Part shown: positions 36,001 to 47,900 of the stretch, piece after piece | How the letters are laid out: the number at the start of each line of letters is the position of its first letter | How positions within the stretch are numbered: the first letter of the stretch is position 1 | Assembly (NCBI RefSeq): GCF_023101765.2 | Contig: NC_064240.1 | Location: forward strand, 5,394,001-5,458,000 | Source: Spodoptera frugiperda | Lineage: Eukaryota; Arthropoda; Insecta; Lepidoptera; Noctuidae | Reading direction: 5' to 3' | Length of the DNA: 64,000 nt | Program-made: the position numbers and the translations under genes | Notes under the pieces: model-generated | Told to the model about the DNA's origin: nothing | What the model saw: the letters and a program-made list of their open reading frames with translations, nothing else | Databases searched by the model: none

Positions 36001-38327
36001 ATCTCAATGTATTTTTTAATGGCATAAGCCGATAAACAAGCAGGCGTATCACCAGATGGTAAGCCATCGTTGCTGCTCATTTGGACACCCCAAACACCAG
36101 AGGCGTTCCAAATGCGTTGCCGACCTTTTGGGTGTCAGGAATATAAGGGTTTTTGGGGAATCGGGGATTGGGAAAGGGGATAATTGGGCCTCCGGTAACC
36201 TCACTCACACAACGAAACACAAAACAAGCGTTGTTTCACGTCAGTTTTCTGTGAGGCCGTGGTATCCCTCCGGTCGAGCCGGCCCAATTATGCCGAAGCA
36301 TGGCTCTCCCACTTAAACATATGTGAAATTCTTGAACTAATCTTTTCTTCGCTGTTCAAATCGTTCAATATTTGAAAGCCATCTCTTAAATAAATTGTAT
36401 CTACTATCAAGTGAAAAGGTAAACATGTAACTAATCCAGTAGCTACAGCCTTACCGATACATTACACGCACAAAAATAACATGTTTGCACTACAAATCTC
36501 ACTTTCAAATCACGCAGTCATAACTGTGCTGTCAGATGTACGGTAGCGGATCAGCGTCATTAGCCACGACCACGAAGCTTGATTTACGCAATATGTGCTT
36601 TACAAATTAGCCGTTTAGTGTTATCTGCAAACCCGCTTCGAGCGGTAGACGTGCTGTATTTATTTGTACTCATAAAACTTGCCTGGAAGCGATATACGCT
36701 CATCTATAACTGTTAACAATGTTTTTTGTTTTTGGGTAGTTCATAATGAGGTACCAAGCAAATAAAGTCTTGATGAATTCGTCTAGCGTATCACACTCAA
36801 GTCCAATAACAGGATTACTGTTAAAAAAACAAATCTCTATCTACTAGTTTTAGAGAACGGTCTCTATTCCATGATCTACTTGCAAAACTAAAAAATAAAC
36901 ATCCTTTTTAAATAGTATCTATCTTCTAATCTCCACATCACAATGCATGTAGCTACGAACATACATTTTGTTAGTCACGCTCTTAACATTTCCAGTGTAC
37001 ATGACTCTTTGGGAATTATTTCACTTTCTCCGATGAATCCGATAGGTCCTAACGACGACTTCTCATTCGTCAACTGTTAGACAGGTGCCTCATTGATTAT
37101 CAGCATTAGACTCCATTAAGTGTTTAACTCGATACCATTCGCTTACCGGTTTTAAGCTGCACAATTATTCAATTTAATCTTACGTTTTATTTTTACCCGT
37201 GTTACGACATCTGTGCAATATTTATTAACGTTACCTGTTATGTTATGTGTGTGGGAATTTTAGTTGATAATATTTTGTTGGACAAAGGTCTCTAATATTT
37301 TATTGCTCATAGATTTCCGGTGTGACAAACATTTTGTATTATGTTCGTACGTGAATGAGTGCCCAGAGGCTAATAGTTCCAGGGACTACGCAACTTATGT
37401 TGAATCGTATCTTTTTTATACATCCCATAATCTTGGCAGTTAGATTTTTCAAGGTCTACTCATCTTTCATTGTTATCTTCACTATTCGTCTACTTATTTT
37501 TGTCATCCATACCATGTGTATATGATCTCTGTAATTATGTAGGTATTCTGTAATTTTACTTTATTATTGTTTATATTCCCATTGTTTTACTCTTTGTTAC
37601 CTCTTTGATTGAGAAAATTCAAGTCTAGCAAGAGTCTGGATCGGGCATAGCGCGGTTTCTATAATAATTCCTAGTTTGAATTTAATCCAGTGTTTGATGA
37701 TATTTTACTGTGTTGCTATATGATATCAAAATTTGATTATGATGGTTTTCGGCTTACTAACGTAATTTTATTATTTAACGAGGAACTCGCAACACCTTCA
37801 TGAATATAGGCTCTAGCATAGCTTGAAACTAGTCGACTTCCTCGTCAAGTAATTACGTGAGTAAGCTGAAAATTATAACAACTAATTTAGATTTTTAACA
37901 GTTTGGTTTTAGTTACACGGTCCAGTAATGATTTCTCCAATTTCTGCCAAAAAATTGTCTGTTTACCTGACAAAATTCCAATAAAAGAACAACAACAACA
38001 AAAATTCACGACTAAAGTATTTTTCTTGATTTTGTTGAAAATATCAACTCAAAAGGCTCAAAGTGCTCAAACATTATAAATATTCAAATTGTTGGTTAAA
38101 CACTGAATGACAATGATAATCTGTTCTGAGTATTTTCCAGTGCATCAAGTGTATTACATGTTGAAGTTGCAAACACAAACATTACACAAGGACAAGTCGC
38201 GGTCACTGCGGCTGCAGACACACTCGACATCGTAAACTTTACTCTCTTCAATCAAGGCCCTTATGAGGGAAAAATAATACAAGATCACATAATATCTTCA
38301 TAATAATCTTTTAAACGTAGTCTTATG
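33082..38327. other. No gene seen apart from one Lep1-like repeat
   Basis: Unique AT-rich sequence. Frames at 33948-34223, 34614-34856 and 35658-35873 show no domain, signal peptide or splice-supported exon. 34225-34300 is slightly GC-richer without further sign. Confidence 0.45.
36012..36318 (+). repeat. Lep1-like repeat, full length
   Basis: About 305 bp, from TTTTTTAATGGCATAAGCCG through CAAACACCAGAGGCGTTC, GGGAATCGGGGATTGGGAA and CCTCCGGTAACCTCACTCAC to GGTCGAGCCGGCCCA and GCATGGCTCTCCCAC. The 86-codon open frame across it is a by-product of its composition. Confidence 0.8.
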
Positions 38328-38535
38328 GTGCTTTTTCACTAGAGATGTACTGTGGTACATTGCTGTGGATGCGTTTAGCTTCTATCAATCGTATTCATTG
38401 GTTCACATAACTTAGCACTGGTAGAAATGGATTCAGCTATGTAATGTATTCATTTTTTTATATGGAAAGATGCGTGCTATGGACGGCTTCACTTCTATCG
38501 ATACTAGGTAGTTGGCTCTATTGAGATAAAAGACG
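38328..38535. mobile_element. MITE family D, copy 2 (partial)
   Basis: It starts with GTGCTTTTTCACTAGAGATG and runs collinear with the reverse complement of 1178-1515, sharing words such as GGATGCGTTTAGCTTC, CATTGGTTCACAT and GCTATGGACGGCTTC. The far terminal repeat is not clearly preserved, so this copy is truncated or decayed. Confidence 0.6.
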
Positions 38536-41122
38536 TGCCTATTGACAAATATTGTCCAATTTTCTTTGGGAATTACCTAAAAAAGCAGAAAGGTTTGTAT
38601 CAAGACCGCGTAGTTTGTTACATTGGGCCTGGACTGTCATTAAATTATCTAACAATTTTCAAAAGTGCCTGTTGATCGGATCAAACGTTGAACGAATGTA
38701 CTAATGAATAGAAATATAAATACTATGTCAACAAACATATTATGTCAATTATAATATGTATAATGTTTCACGTAAACCACAAAGAATATCTACATATTAT
38801 GTCATTCTAAACACATTGTATGAATGTCATGTACATCATTGTTTCATGTCTTATTGTTGATTGTGATTTCCACAACACGTGATGTCCACGTTCTATCTTC
38901 ATCTCTAGCCTTATTCAGTAAAGTAAATCAAAGATCATCTTGTTGGCAGGGCTATCTATCATTAGATCCGAATCACGTACCAGTCCGATCCTCAGTCATG
39001 CATAAATCTCAATGACCGATTCCATCCGAGACAAACACGAGCAATTAGACGAAACTAGTAATCGTTTAATCTAAAGCGGGAGATGAAAGTGGCTGATAGT
39101 TTATCTACTGGATCAGGAATCTCGATACACGGACACCACGACTTACCTACTACATGTCATATTCTTGTCACTGCGGTGCTGCATCTTATACGTCGTGAAT
39201 GATATCGTTTCTGTACTTATTTCATTTCATCATTACGCTCAATTAAATACGCTTCGGGTCCTCGGATTAGATTAGAATGATGAACATGTACGGTAAATAT
39301 TAATAGATCAGCTTTCTGGAACAGGTTATCTACAGTGGTCTGTACGTCACTGGCTGTCCGCTCGGGGCGTGCTATCATAGCATCGTGTACATCATCGCAA
39401 TTTTACACAGTATCCTGCCTGATTACATCTAAAGCTTTCACCCAACTCGTCGATTGCTGATTCATTAAATTCTTTAATTGACGTTAAATATCACGATGAT
39501 TGCGAGAGGTCATTCGTTCTTGACCTCTTCTCTGTGAATTAGTGACAATGCTCTATCGCTATTGTGGATTTAATACTTTCTTTATTGAGTGGTTATTGAT
39601 TATAATATCTATTATTACGACTCCCATTCACAGATTTGATTAAGTTCTCTTCTTTAAAATCCACTAATTTCATATTCTTTGCTGATTTCATAAACTGTTT
39701 GTGAATCAATTTTGGAATACATATTTTTATAAAGGACGTCAAACAAGATTTTCTTGTATGTAAGTATGGTATAAAATGTAGTTCCGTTGCACCTGCATAC
39801 AGTGCACAGCGCTGCATAGGAATCTACGATAGGGCAGATAGCGATCGCTACCCTCGGCGCGACCGCTCCGCTGTGGCAAGCGGAACGTTGGCGCCACTAA
39901 TGCGATCAAGGGATCCGATTTATTAGTCATATCTCTGCATCGACCGATACACCTGTACGTGGCCGATTTAATGCCACAGCGGAACAACTAAGGGAACATT
40001 TATTGCCCATTGCGTAACCGTAATGCTTACCTAGTACTAGTCGCTTGCATAATCATTCGTTCCTAAACCGTTTACTTAGTAAATTGTATCGTATTTATTT
40101 ATTGACGTGCTCTTGAACTTGATCGCGCTATCAGCAGTTGTAGATCGGTCCGATAATTTTCAGTAGTGATCTGTCGGATACTGTTTGTTTAACATCTGTG
40201 GATTTCGATGCGTAATTTCTCCGGGACCTTGAATTTGCTGGTTGCTTTCACATGTAGCGGACTTGTAACGTCACATTCGTCTTTGCGATAGGTTTTATCG
40301 GTAGATCGGACGTGGTGCGGGAGTGCTCCGACATGCAAGGTCGAGTCGTGGCGAAACTCTCTCCGGCCATTGACTACCCTGCCCGATCAATATACGTTGG
40401 ACGGCAAGCCTTGTCCGATGCAGAGCGATGTGACACTCAGACACTTCGCCAGTGAAAACAGAAACTCATTAGAGCTTTTAACGACATGTATAGGAGGTGC
40501 AACATATTGCGATCAATTTGACGCTATCGCAGTATTATGATCTAAGAAAGCGTCTGACGTCCGTAGTCATTCGCTTTCCAACGTTGAAGAATATATCAAG
40601 GCAATCAGGATCGATGCTACAACACTACAACGTGTAGTGTTCCGGCAATAGCACTGTCTGTGAAATATCTGTTCGGGGCACTCCGGTACAACCTGCTTTG
40701 TAAGATGTACGGACTGTATTGAGGACTAAATATATCAAAAACCTTTACTGTAATTTATTGATTATTCTACATTAAATAAAGCTTAACAAATTATAAATAT
40801 CTATAGGAGTAATCTTTGACCCGAGGTCGCCCCAAAAGAAGGCGTAGTAAAAAATGCTCTTAAAATGTTTAGTGGCCTGACTGTGATTCACTAGACACAC
40901 GCACAGCTTCGTTCTGCAGTGAAGACCTCACAGCAAATAATGATGAGTTTAGACCTTTTTTCGGACATTCTTACATATCTCTCTAGATTTCCTTGGAATC
41001 GTAACCAGTATTTTAAAGTAGGTACATACAGACTTTAAGTAACATACTTCCTACTGGAATGAATTTATTAAATTACTAATTTTATGGTCATAACATAATC
41101 TGCTAGTTACTTAATCCGTCCG
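38536..41122. other. No recognised gene; GC-richer block 39830-40700
   Basis: 39830-40700 has higher GC than its flanks and broken open frames on both strands, which may be old coding or transposon sequence. A minus-strand ATG near 39192 with thirteen codons (MQHRSDKNMTCSR) to a GTAAGT donor at 39144 is possible but weak. Confidence 0.35.
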
Positions 41123-41398
41123 CATCGGCACGAATGGGCCGGCTCGACTGGAGTGTTACTACGGCCTCACAGAAAACTGAGGGCAAAAAACGCTTGCGTT
41201 GTGTGAGTGAGGTTACTGGATGCCCAATTACCCCCTTCCCAATCTTCCCAATCCCCGAGTCCCCAACAACCCTTAAATTCCTAACCCTCAAAAGGCCGGC
41301 AACGCATTTGTAACGCCTCTGGTGTTTCGAGTATCCATGGGCGACGGCGATTGTGACCACGTGGTCTGCTCGTGAACCGGCTTATACCCATAAAAAAA
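41123..41398 (-). repeat. Lep1-like repeat, nearly full length
   Basis: A reverse copy from CGGCACGAATGGGCCGGCTC to CTCGTGAACCGGCTTATACC. It lies some 250-500 bp beyond the GTPase gene's probable polyadenylation sites, so it bounds that transcription unit. The 85-codon frame inside is not a gene. Confidence 0.8.
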
Positions 41399-41619
41399 AT
41401 CCAAATGTCGATCAATAGATTCCGATTGGACCTATATTATGAGGATCAAGGTTTAAGGTAGATTAAAACAATTCAGATTTATCATATTATAAAAATGTAT
41501 TATTATAATGAGATAACTGTAGACCTTTATACAGGCACAAAAACTTTATCCGCCTTAAGATTATTATTTACAACATTTATATATTTAAAAATTTTAATTC
41601 TAGTGCGAGGTGTATTACC

Positions 41620-41873
41620 TTATTATTTTATTTACATTTTTAATATCAATTATATTTACATAAGAAGTTTCTTCACTGTGAAAAATATGGCTTCTGACAA
41701 TTTATATAGATCATCATTCTTGATTACATCCAAACATCCATTTTTATTATTGAGACTCACAATCACAAATGAAGTAGACATAACATGGGTACCTTACATT
41801 ACATTAAAATTAAATTAAAATTAATTATTTACAAACCAGTCTGAAAGTGAATTAAGAATAAATTACATTTACG
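41620..41873 (-). other. Probable 3' UTR of the GTPase gene
   Basis: AT-rich sequence follows the stop codon. On the minus strand AATAAA occurs at 41748-41743 and 41632-41627, which are plausible polyadenylation signals. The transcript end cannot be fixed without RNA data. Confidence 0.45.
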
Positions 41874-41942
41874 TTAAATGCTCAACGATGGCCTTTTCTT
41901 TCTGACACTTTTGCTGTTTTTCCCAAATATCGTACCGATTAC
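41874..41942 (-). CDS. GTPase gene final coding exon 6
   Basis: A 69 nt exon encoding VIGTIFGKNSKSVRKKRPSLSI and a TAA stop (41876-41874), after a TTCGCAG acceptor. The tail is basic and serine-rich and carries no prenylation motif, so membrane anchoring by a CAAX box is excluded. The phase continues directly from exon 5. Confidence 0.9.
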   Translation of the reverse strand, partial: VIGTIFGKNSKSVRKKRPSLSI

Positions 41943-44900
41943 CTGCGAACAAAAATATTATTGTTATAATTAAGTCGTTAAGTTATACATTTCCGTTTTA
42001 AAAATAGTTTACAAATAAAAAAATATTTTAAGAAACATTATATTTATAGCAATTTCAATCTTAGTAGAAAAAAGTCAAAGATTGCCAAAAATGTTTGTTT
42101 ATGATATCGTTTCACGAACACCTACTATAAACATTTGTTTATTTTTGCCAAATGTATGGAATATCATACAGATATTTTTATTGCTTTATGATATTGACAT
42201 TTCTATCACGACTTTAAGTCATTTGATGACTTACTTTAGAGACGGAGTAGGCAGCGAGCTTTCGCCTGGGGGCGGGCAACAAGAGCGCCAGCGCGCGCGC
42301 CTCCCGCAGCAGCGCGTGGAACGCGAGCGCTGCGCCCGCGCACGACTCCGCCGCCGACACCTCGTAGAACTGACAGCCGAATCTCAGCGACAGTTCTTGA
42401 CCCTCCTCTGCATGGACCTCCCTATTTATATAGAAATATATCTATAATCATTATTTATTACAATCAGCAAGAGAACTTCTGATGACTAAAAACAATCATT
42501 CTTTTTTCTAATCTGATAAAAGTACTGTCCTATTGTCTGCAACTCAGTCTCAATAGTCAAGTAAAAGTATATTACAGCTTAAAATATCTGTGATAATTAT
42601 TCAGTAAATGACAAAGAAAGTCTTTAAAAAAGTACCTGGCGTGTTCGAGGTCACGTTTGTTCCCTAAGAGGGTGACGGCAGCGCAGCCGGGCAGTCTCGT
42701 GCGCTCCAGTAAGGAAAGCAGTTCAGCTGCAGCTAAGAAGGACCGGCGCTCACACACTGAGTACACGACAGCAAACGCATCGCCCCATCTCACATGTTCA
42801 GCTAAACAGCCACGGATCTAAGGACAAATGCATACATTAATGACCCGAAATTACTTTTTACAGGGAAAGTGATAGTTGATGGCACTTAATGGTCCTAAAG
42901 GCTCTCCTAGTAGACTTCAAACGATAAGCAGGGTTCTAAGCGATTCTCTTATAATATAGTCCAAACTTCAATGCGCATTCCGAATGATGTCATCAGCACG
43001 CATCGCATGTGGACATTGCCGATGATGCGTACGATACAAATCAGTGGATGCAGTTGTATGAGTTACTACACAAGACAAACTAAAATCCGTTGCGTACGGT
43101 GCGTGTGACGCGTACGATGCGGGCCTGTGGACGCGTACATTAAGGTGACATTATTTTTAGAGGGTTTTGGTTTAATTGCTATGATAGAGTAAAATCAAGA
43201 TCAAGGGATCGGGAGAACAAATAATATTCACTTCCATTTCCAATTTGTAAGACTCTTAAGATACTACACGCGTCAGGTGATAGTCAAACATGCACCTAGA
43301 ATTTGTTGATTGAATCTCGACCTATTACATCATCTGCTGCTTTAACAAATTTAAGATTCTTATATTCTATGCCAAACGTGAACTACATAGTTTGTTTACA
43401 TACTGTACTAGCTGTTAAAAATCTATTAAATTTTTTCTTTGTCTCCTAAGCTAACAAAATAAACTCTTCCGTCTAAACAATAAAAATATTAAAATAATTA
43501 TATAAAACAATAATGAAATAAGAAATTATCGTCCACAATTCCTATTTCAATTTATTTTTAACAGCAATGCCCCTATATGTGTATATCATAATAAAATGTA
43601 AATGGTATTTAAAACGCCATTTCGCTCGATAAATCGCAATGCAAATTGAATGTTCACCTCGAGCCCGAGAATCTGGAATAGCTAAAATTGTAAATAAAGT
43701 CAGTGAACTTAACTTATAATTGTAAATAAAGTCGCGAGCCACAACTGGTACTCGGAATCTCGTATCTCGGCCACTCGCTGCACCGAATAATATCACCGGT
43801 TGCACAATAATACAAAGCATCCAATCTATTCAGTTCTTTTAGTTCCGTTATCGATGCGTTTAATAAACATCTTCGTTGTTTAGGAAACAGAACTGGTTTA
43901 AGAATCACTGCGCACCCATACAGCAACAATAAAAGCATAACAATTACGTAACACGAATTCCCCTGTGTATTCTATCGTGGCGTAGGTTCGAACGTAGGAT
44001 TTCGCCCGCAGCCACACCGATGCAGCAACGGCAACGATCGCATCTGATAAGCCGATACAAGCCACATAAACTTCGTCTAATTAAATTGTACTGCGGCCAT
44101 CAGCCGCTACCAGCACAGCCCACAGCAGATTAACATCTCCATTGTTTAATGGTAAATTAAGTTTGTCCGTCTATCTCTTCGTTTGCTATTCGAGCTTCGA
44201 GTTTTAATCTTATCAGAGACGTCGAGCCTTTTGTTCACGGTGACTGATATCTTAGTGTTAACGCTAAAAGCAACATTGTTGCAGACTCGTTACTTACCGC
44301 GCAATTAGATGTATCTAGTATTTCAACTTCTGAAACGGCACCGTCGAAAGCCACTCTGTGTTGATAAAGGAAATCTGAAACAAGAGAACAAGGTATAGAA
44401 GTGTACGTAGCGATCGCTTTTGTACTGATATCTCTGTCGTCGGCGATAGCGACAGCATTTACTATGACATCGAGTGCTGAAAGCTATTTCCTTAATATTT
44501 TAATTCAACTCTCGAGAATTACGGCATGGCGCCGACTGACGCAAACACGTCGCTTTAAGGTCGGAAGGAAGCAGACATTTTAATTTAAATACATAATACA
44601 ATCCACTTCAGTAATAAGTGACAGATATGATTGAAGCTTTTGTAAATTAACCAAGTATTGACGTCACTTAAATGCCAGTTGGATAGTTTATTGAATTTGC
44701 CAACAACATAATACGCACGTGTACAATTATTTTTAAAAGGCAGTGATCAAACGAGATAAACACTTTTTATTATGATAATAATGATTCATCGAGTGAACTT
44801 TACTAACCTCCTGTCGAGCTATATTCTCCGATGTACCGCTTTGTTAGATAACGCACGACCACCGCTGCAACAAAAAGAGAACCAAATGAATAACATTGTA

Positions 44901-47900
44901 AGAAGCACGCCTTCATCGAAGACATATTGTAAATAGGCGAACAATTAAGAGGTCGTCACTCCCAACTTTCTAGAAGCGAGTGGATCAAATACTGATTAGT
45001 CCTTTCACTCCTGGAATTTCCATCAAAGGGTTGTACACAATACAAACAGTTATCAACAACAATGACCAAGCAAGTTGCGTGAATAGCGTCGGTTGTAAGC
45101 TACCGACGAAATGAAGTGTGGAGAATCCTGCAGCCCATCAAAAGGAACTAGTGGCGCTATTCAACAAGCTGATTGCTTGTCCGATGCGGCCGTCGGACGT
45201 GAGATTACGTTCGTACTTAACCCTTTCAAGTGTACTGCATTTTGTCATTTGGATGATGAAAACGAGTAATTTGAATAAGGTGTAGCTTAAGACATGACAA
45301 ATAGGTTTAATATAATCAACCTTGATTTGATTATGTTGGTCATTTAATGGTCACGGTCTAGCCATAACAAAGCTAGAAGCTATTAACTACAAATTCTCAA
45401 TTCATTCGTAGGTAATGTCTATTAAAGTTGAAATATTGTTTTATGTTTTAACTGTATTAGATAATTTATTTATACACGAAATCAGTATTGCAGTATCTCG
45501 TTATGATTCGCCAAATTATAGGTACTTTTAGTTAGGTAAAATTAATTGAGCTCATAACCAAGCCAGTTTACAAAAATAACTGTGAACCAACAGAAGATAG
45601 ACTAAACAATAAGAAACATTAGCATGAAGCAGAATACAAACTGCATATCAGTGTAGTTCTAGATAGACATCTGTTGTCGTAACAAATGCTAATTAACATT
45701 CCATTACAAGAATCGTTTACGACATCAACGTATGGATAATACTCCCGAATGAGATATCGTTACTATTTGTGTCAGAATCTTGACCCAAGGCTGTTACACA
45801 AGAGTCCACAATGCTTTTATGCAACTGCTGCACGTTGTCGCATGACAATGGACTTGGAATGCATTCCGTACGCATTCTGTCGCAGACGGTTAAGGCTAGG
45901 ATAGGAAATCTATTACCTTACAATACTGTGCCATTCCCGGCTTGACGACGTAACTATAAGGAACCGATTGTGTTGTTACTTTAAAGGAAGCGAGTAAGCT
46001 AAGATTCTCTGATTTAATTAATTTTCGATTTTCATGGAATTCGTCGTATTTATCTACTTCGTTGTTAGTAATCTTGTAAGTTTTTGGTTTATAACTTCTC
46101 GATGTTTACTTCAAGAGGCTTGTTATGATGTCTTCAGATCACTTACAAAAAAAAGCATGGAAGAGTCTAACAAAAGAAAACTAAGCCCCGAAGCTCCCAG
46201 CGTCCGCGTATGATGACATTTATAATTGAGAAAGAAGATCGATATCTCCGATATTTGATTGACGACCAGCAGCCGATAAAACATCGTCACGTCAATAAAG
46301 CAATGCAATAAAGCCTTTTCAAGCGTTGATAAAAATTACAACACGCCACAATATATCGTAGTTTATGAAACACGCTCGAAATTCCTCACTCTCATTTTTT
46401 CCTTTCGATTTTTTTTCCCTGTGTGCACAGAGTATTAAATGCATTACTTTCTCTGCGATCCGATTACGTACATAATCGTCGAGTGATAAAGTTTCATCGA
46501 TCCACTTTTAACTGAAATATGCGGAATTCAATTAAAATTCAGTTTTTTATTGTTTGGTGCGTACAAAGTTTGGTATAGGTTTTTATTGGTTTAGGTTCTT
46601 GGCATTTTACCAAAATTTTTTGCGTTGCATTTTAGTGCGTGAATAAAGTTGGCTAAATCGCACTGTGTTGTGCAGTGTGTTGCTTAGAAATTGGATGTTT
46701 TTGTGAATCTTTTTTTTACGTTTTACTAGTTCAATAAATATTTATAATAGGGTGCAATCTTTTAAAATTATCATTACTCAATAATTTTTGATATTCAAAA
46801 TCTGGGATTTTTTTTTGGAGTTTGGAGGACACTGAAAGACATTGCTCGTTAAGCTATTACGGACAATTCGAATTAATTAATATTATTAACGCGTTGGTGG
46901 TCACGGTGCACGACGTTAGCCAATAGAAAACTGTTGAAGGTAAATCCTCCGATTTATTTAAAAAAGCGTACATTTTCAAAAGTACGCTCAATATTCCATT
47001 ACAAAAATAGAATGACCACTACAATCAACTACCAAAAACAATAACTCACAAACCGATCACTTACATAAATTTCGAAACAATTTACCATCAATTTGTAAGT
47101 AATAAATTAACCGAGCTTATTGTGGATGTGGACGATCAAGAAATGATTAACGAATCTTCGCTGACGAGATTCCAATAAAAAATTACATCAAATTATGACC
47201 ATCGGGCATATAAGACAAATTGATGTGATCAAACAACACGGCACCACGTGGGTTGATAGATCGTGTGTTATCTACAAGAACAATGGATGTGGCTATCGAC
47301 AGGAATCTTTAGGGTAATTAATAGATTATTGAAGACATCGATCATGTGTCGACTGACCATCACAGTTCAATAGCAACCATTATTACTTTGACTCGGTCTT
47401 GATACCGGTCTGACTTAGTGCCATGACAATAATTGTGACATCAATGTAGTGTTGTGGTGCAATACTGTGTACGTGTTAGAGGACTGTTACTAGGTGTTCT
47501 AGAATGTATGACAAATTGATCTCTAAACAGTCGTAAGGTTAATGCAGCTATGACTGAAAATTGGGATCATCGTATAGAAACACCATATACATATACTCGT
47601 GTGTTACCTCAGATACCATAAATGTATCGAAGCATATACCCATGATCGAATTCGGAGCCTTTTTTTTTAATGACGGGGGAAACCTTTAAAAGGCGCCTAG
47701 CTTTTTGGGGATAAAAGATTAGGGAGTATGGGATTTTTACCTCACTAAAACCACCCCGGTGGCCACCCTCAACACCTGTAAGGGGCACCAAGTCCTCTTA
47801 ATAGACCTGCTCCGGAGCCCCCACGAACTCAGAGCCTGTTGTAGAGTAACATATTTGTGCATTCATATTAAATGTGACGTTTATTACTCCAGTCACTTTC

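Noticed and set aside
41495..41818. 107-codon plus-strand frame
   Set aside because: It lies antisense in the AT-rich 3' UTR of the GTPase gene; its Ile/Tyr/Phe-rich composition reflects base content.
42082..42447. 121-codon plus-strand frame
   Set aside because: It is the antisense shadow of GTPase exon 5, which has a conserved GTPase reading on the minus strand.
45218..45245. TTAACCCTTT word resembling a piggyBac-type terminus
   Set aside because: There is no matching inverted partner or TTAA duplication nearby, and a single short word is not evidence.
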